Positions 33,324 to 35,141 of a DNA stretch of 35,141 nt are shown piece after piece. Both the position numbers and the translations under genes were made by a program. The DNA is taken from the NCBI GenBank assembly GCA_016872875.1, contig VGYW01000026.1, positions 1 to 35,141 of the forward strand, given 5' to 3'. The stretch is from Planctomycetota bacterium. GTDB lineage: Bacteria > Planctomycetota > PUPC01 > DSUN01. The notes beneath the pieces are model-generated. The model saw only the letters and a list, made by a program, of their open reading frames with translations. It was not told the origin of the DNA and did no database searches. The first letter of the stretch is position 1; every line of letters starts with the position of its first letter.

Positions 33324-33584
33324 CTACCCCTTGCCCCCCTTCAGGCTCGCGTTGAGGATTGTCAGGCCAACGATCTCTGCCCCGTCCTTCCGAAGAAGAA
33401 TGTCGTCGTCAATCTCCACCGTCTTGGTGGCGCGCTGCGGCCTGCGGAAGCTGATGTAGAGTACGTCGGCCTCGCGGTCATAGTCGAGCCACACGTGCTC
33501 GGACGGCAGCTTCGACACACTGGAGGCGAAGGCCAGGCATCGGCCAACGAATTCCTGGGTTGCAGTTCCTTCTACCTTTGCCAT
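33324..33584 (-). CDS. DUF2283-family protein, possible antitoxin
   Basis: An 86-residue protein with the DUF2283 core WLDYDREADVLYISFRRPQRATKTVEIDDDILLRKDGAEIVGLTILNAS. These small proteins often lie beside small toxin-like genes. It overlaps the end of the upstream gene by 13 bases, so the two are translationally coupled. GAGGGG lies upstream of the start at 33584. An antitoxin role is inferred from gene order and size only. Confidence 0.82.
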   Translation of the reverse strand: MAKVEGTATQEFVGRCLAFASSVSKLPSEHVWLDYDREADVLYISFRRPQRATKTVEIDDDILLRKDGAEIVGLTILNASLKGGKG

Positions 33585-33868
33585 GCTACTGCCCCTCTTG
33601 GCTTTCTGTCGAGGAGATAGGCCGTAATCACGAATCCATCGCGGCGCGAGAGTTCCCTGTAGACCACGGCCAGCCATCTTCCTCTTCCCAGGTTTCTTGC
33701 AGCCTTCAGGGTTCCCGCGTTGCCGCGCACGACGGTGTCCGGCCTCTCGACCGTCTCAAGTGCGTCGTGGAAGCAGCCAACCAGCTCGTCGTGGTTTTCG
33801 ACGATATGGTACCAGCGCTCGTACGTGAGCCGAATGGGCACCCCGTTCACAGAGCGGGCGACTTCCAT
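33572..33868 (-). CDS. Small PBECR/DUF4258-like putative nuclease
   Basis: A 98-residue protein: GVPIRLTYERWYHIVENHDEL, a middle stretch VERPDTVVRGNAGTLKAARN, then WLAVVYRELSRRDGFVITAYLLDRKP. The pattern of an N-terminal helix with H, a central strand and a C-terminal GFVITAY strand resembles the Barnase-EndoU-ColicinE5-RelE superfamily (PBECR/DUF4258) of RNases. Family assignment is by pattern only. The start at 33868 has GAGGAG nine bases upstream; a GTG one codon earlier is possible. It overlaps the DUF2283 gene, giving a toxin-first TA-like pair. Confidence 0.72.
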   Translation of the reverse strand: MEVARSVNGVPIRLTYERWYHIVENHDELVGCFHDALETVERPDTVVRGNAGTLKAARNLGRGRWLAVVYRELSRRDGFVITAYLLDRKPRGAVAWQR

Positions 33869-33990
33869 CACAAGGCACTCCTCGGCTGAACCCGGATCAT
33901 AGTCCCCTTTGCCTAAGATGTCAAGCTTGACATGCTCGCGGCACGGCCTATAATCTCTTGTCCTCTCACCCCTTCAGGAAGGAAGGCGAT

Positions 33991-34941
33991 ATGGCCAGGA
34001 AGTTCATCACGGACATGCGCCCCGGCGATACGGTGCAGCAGACGTTCCTGGTGCGCGACAGGCAGCTCCGCACGCAACGCGACGGGGCGTTCTATATGGA
34101 CATGGAGCTTGCCGACCGGACGGGCGTGGCGCCGTCGAAGTTCTGGAACGCGACGCGCGAGCTCTACGATGCGTTCGCGCCCGACGACTTCGTGCTGGCG
34201 AAGGCGCGGGCCGAGAGCTATCGGGGCAAGCTCCAACTCGTCGTGACCGACGTGCGGCGCGTCGAGCCGGCATCGGTGGACCCCGAGGAGTTCCTCCCGC
34301 GCACGCCGAAGAGCGTGAGCGATCTCGTGGCACGCCTCCGCGAGATCGTGGCCGGGATGGCGGACATGCGCCTCCAGGCGCTGCTGAGCGGTTTCCTTGA
34401 CGACGCGGACTTCATGCGGCGCTTCCAGCGCGCCCCGGCCGGCGTGAGCATCCACCACGCCTACCTCGGCGGGCTGCTCGAGCACACCGTGGCCGTGGCC
34501 GACCTCGCCCTCAAGCTCACCGAGGGCTACCCTAACTTGAACCACGGCCTTCTAGTGGCGGGCGCCATCCTGCACGACATCGGGAAGATCGAGGCATTCG
34601 AGTTCGAGCGCGGCTTCCGCTACAGCGACCCCGGCGGCCTCGTGGGGCACCTGAACCTCGGGGCGAGCCTGGTCGAGCGCAAGGCCGCAACCCTCGAGGG
34701 CTTCCCGCGCAGGCTCCTCGACCAGCTCCTCCACCTCATCCTCAGCCACCACGGGCAATACGAGTTCGGCTCGCCCATCCTCCCCGCCACCGCCGAGGCC
34801 GTTGCACTCCACTACCTCGACAACCTGGACGCGAAGCTCGCGGCCTTCGAGACCGCCCTCCTCGCCGACGCCGACGAGCAGGCCAACTGGACCGAGTGGG
34901 TCCGCGCCTTCGACCGCAAGCTCTACAAGCTCAAGGCATGA
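33991..34941 (+). CDS. OB-fold plus HD-domain phosphohydrolase, YhaM-like 3'-5' exoribonuclease
   Basis: A 316-residue protein. Residues 1-90 form an OB-fold nucleic-acid-binding domain (FLVRDRQLRTQRDGAFYMDMELADRTG). Residues 150-290 form an HD domain with HHAYLGGLLEHTVAVADLAL, AILHDIGKIEAF (the HD pair), GHLNLGASLVE and LILSHHGQYEFGSP. This layout matches YhaM/CBF1-type exonucleases, which trim RNA or single-stranded DNA from the 3' end. GGAAGG at 33981-33986 supports the start at 33991. It is transcribed away from the recA group and followed by repeat DNA. Confidence 0.92.
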   Translation: MARKFITDMRPGDTVQQTFLVRDRQLRTQRDGAFYMDMELADRTGVAPSKFWNATRELYDAFAPDDFVLAKARAESYRGKLQLVVTDVRRVEPASVDPEEFLPRTPKSVSDLVARLREIVAGMADMRLQALLSGFLDDADFMRRFQRAPAGVSIHHAYLGGLLEHTVAVADLALKLTEGYPNLNHGLLVAGAILHDIGKIEAFEFERGFRYSDPGGLVGHLNLGASLVERKAATLEGFPRRLLDQLLHLILSHHGQYEFGSPILPATAEAVALHYLDNLDAKLAAFETALLADADEQANWTEWVRAFDRKLYKLKA

Positions 34942-35036
34942 GCCACGCCTCTTGCGCGCGTGCGGCACGTGGCCGCGATGGCCGAACGGCTCGAGTATGG
35001 CCCCCAGTTCTGGCAACTTGCTCGGGAGCCCCGACA

Positions 35037-35141
35037 GGGGCGTACTATATCAGCCCAGGGCGAAGCCCTGATCTTTGCCCACATCTTCTGGGGGCTGGGG
35101 TTTAGCCCCCGAATGGGGGCGTTTGAGCCGTAGCCCAGGGC
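35037..35141. repeat. Partial copy of the left-end repeat family
   Basis: GGGGCGTACTATATCAGCCC, then CCCAGGGCGAAGCCCTG and ATCTTTGCCCACATCTTC, are the inverted counterpart of sequence at 105-138 and 271-292. The element runs off the end of the window, so its full structure is not visible. There is no gene between 34942 and the end. Confidence 0.72.

Overview
The window is GC-rich bacterial DNA. Its gene content suggests a member of the PVC superphylum or a neighbouring phylum (Planctomycetota, Lentisphaerota and similar), known mostly from metagenomes. The evidence is three Tat-exported sulfatases, a Tat-exported sugar-isomerase-like protein, a very large secreted glycosidase-like protein, a PurS-PurL fusion, and an unusually dense set of palindromic intergenic repeats. 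No rRNA or tRNA gene was recognised, so the phylum is an inference.

Layout. 1-416 is a nested inverted repeat followed by a promoter. 417-3691 (+) holds a TIM-barrel isomerase-like gene and the HslVU protease pair. 3699-4415 (+) is a Phd/VapC-type toxin-antitoxin operon with a palindromic operator. 4481-12800 (-) is a polysaccharide-degradation block: a giant six-hairpin glycosidase-like protein, a GxxExxY protein and three sulfatases. 12801-13485 has no gene but carries three tandem hairpins whose stems covary. 13486-17060 (-) holds a DUF362/ferredoxin protein, a DMT permease and an ArsB/NhaD-like permease. 17335-19083 (+) is a CstA-family transporter. 19262-19750 (-) is a rubrerythrin-like protein. 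20026-21909 (-) is an OLD-like ATPase plus PIN-like nuclease pair, a candidate defence module. 22052-24537 (-) is a pair of sugar ABC permeases with extra membrane helices. 24847-33584 (-) holds a DUF1611 protein, PurSL, AlaS, RecA and a DUF2283 protein, with a small nuclease-like partner overlapping the last. 33991-34941 (+) is an OB-fold/HD-domain phosphohydrolase of the YhaM type. The window ends in the same repeat family that opens it.

How the genes fit together. The sulfatases, the glycosidase-like protein, the isomerase and the sugar permeases suggest growth on sulfated or decorated polysaccharides. The sugar-binding protein, ABC ATPase and sulfatase-maturing enzyme are not in the window. 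HslVU, PurSL, AlaS and RecA are housekeeping genes. Two small toxin-antitoxin-like pairs and the ATPase/PIN pair are accessory.

The most unusual feature is the space between genes. Many gaps hold a long imperfect hairpin whose arms are built from short repeated words, with a different word family in different gaps. One family (GAGGAC words) occurs four times, and another (CTATAAGG words) supplies the stop codons of two sulfatases and encloses the GxxExxY gene. Related short palindromes also lie inside coding sequence, in frame, in purL and at the same site in two sulfatases.
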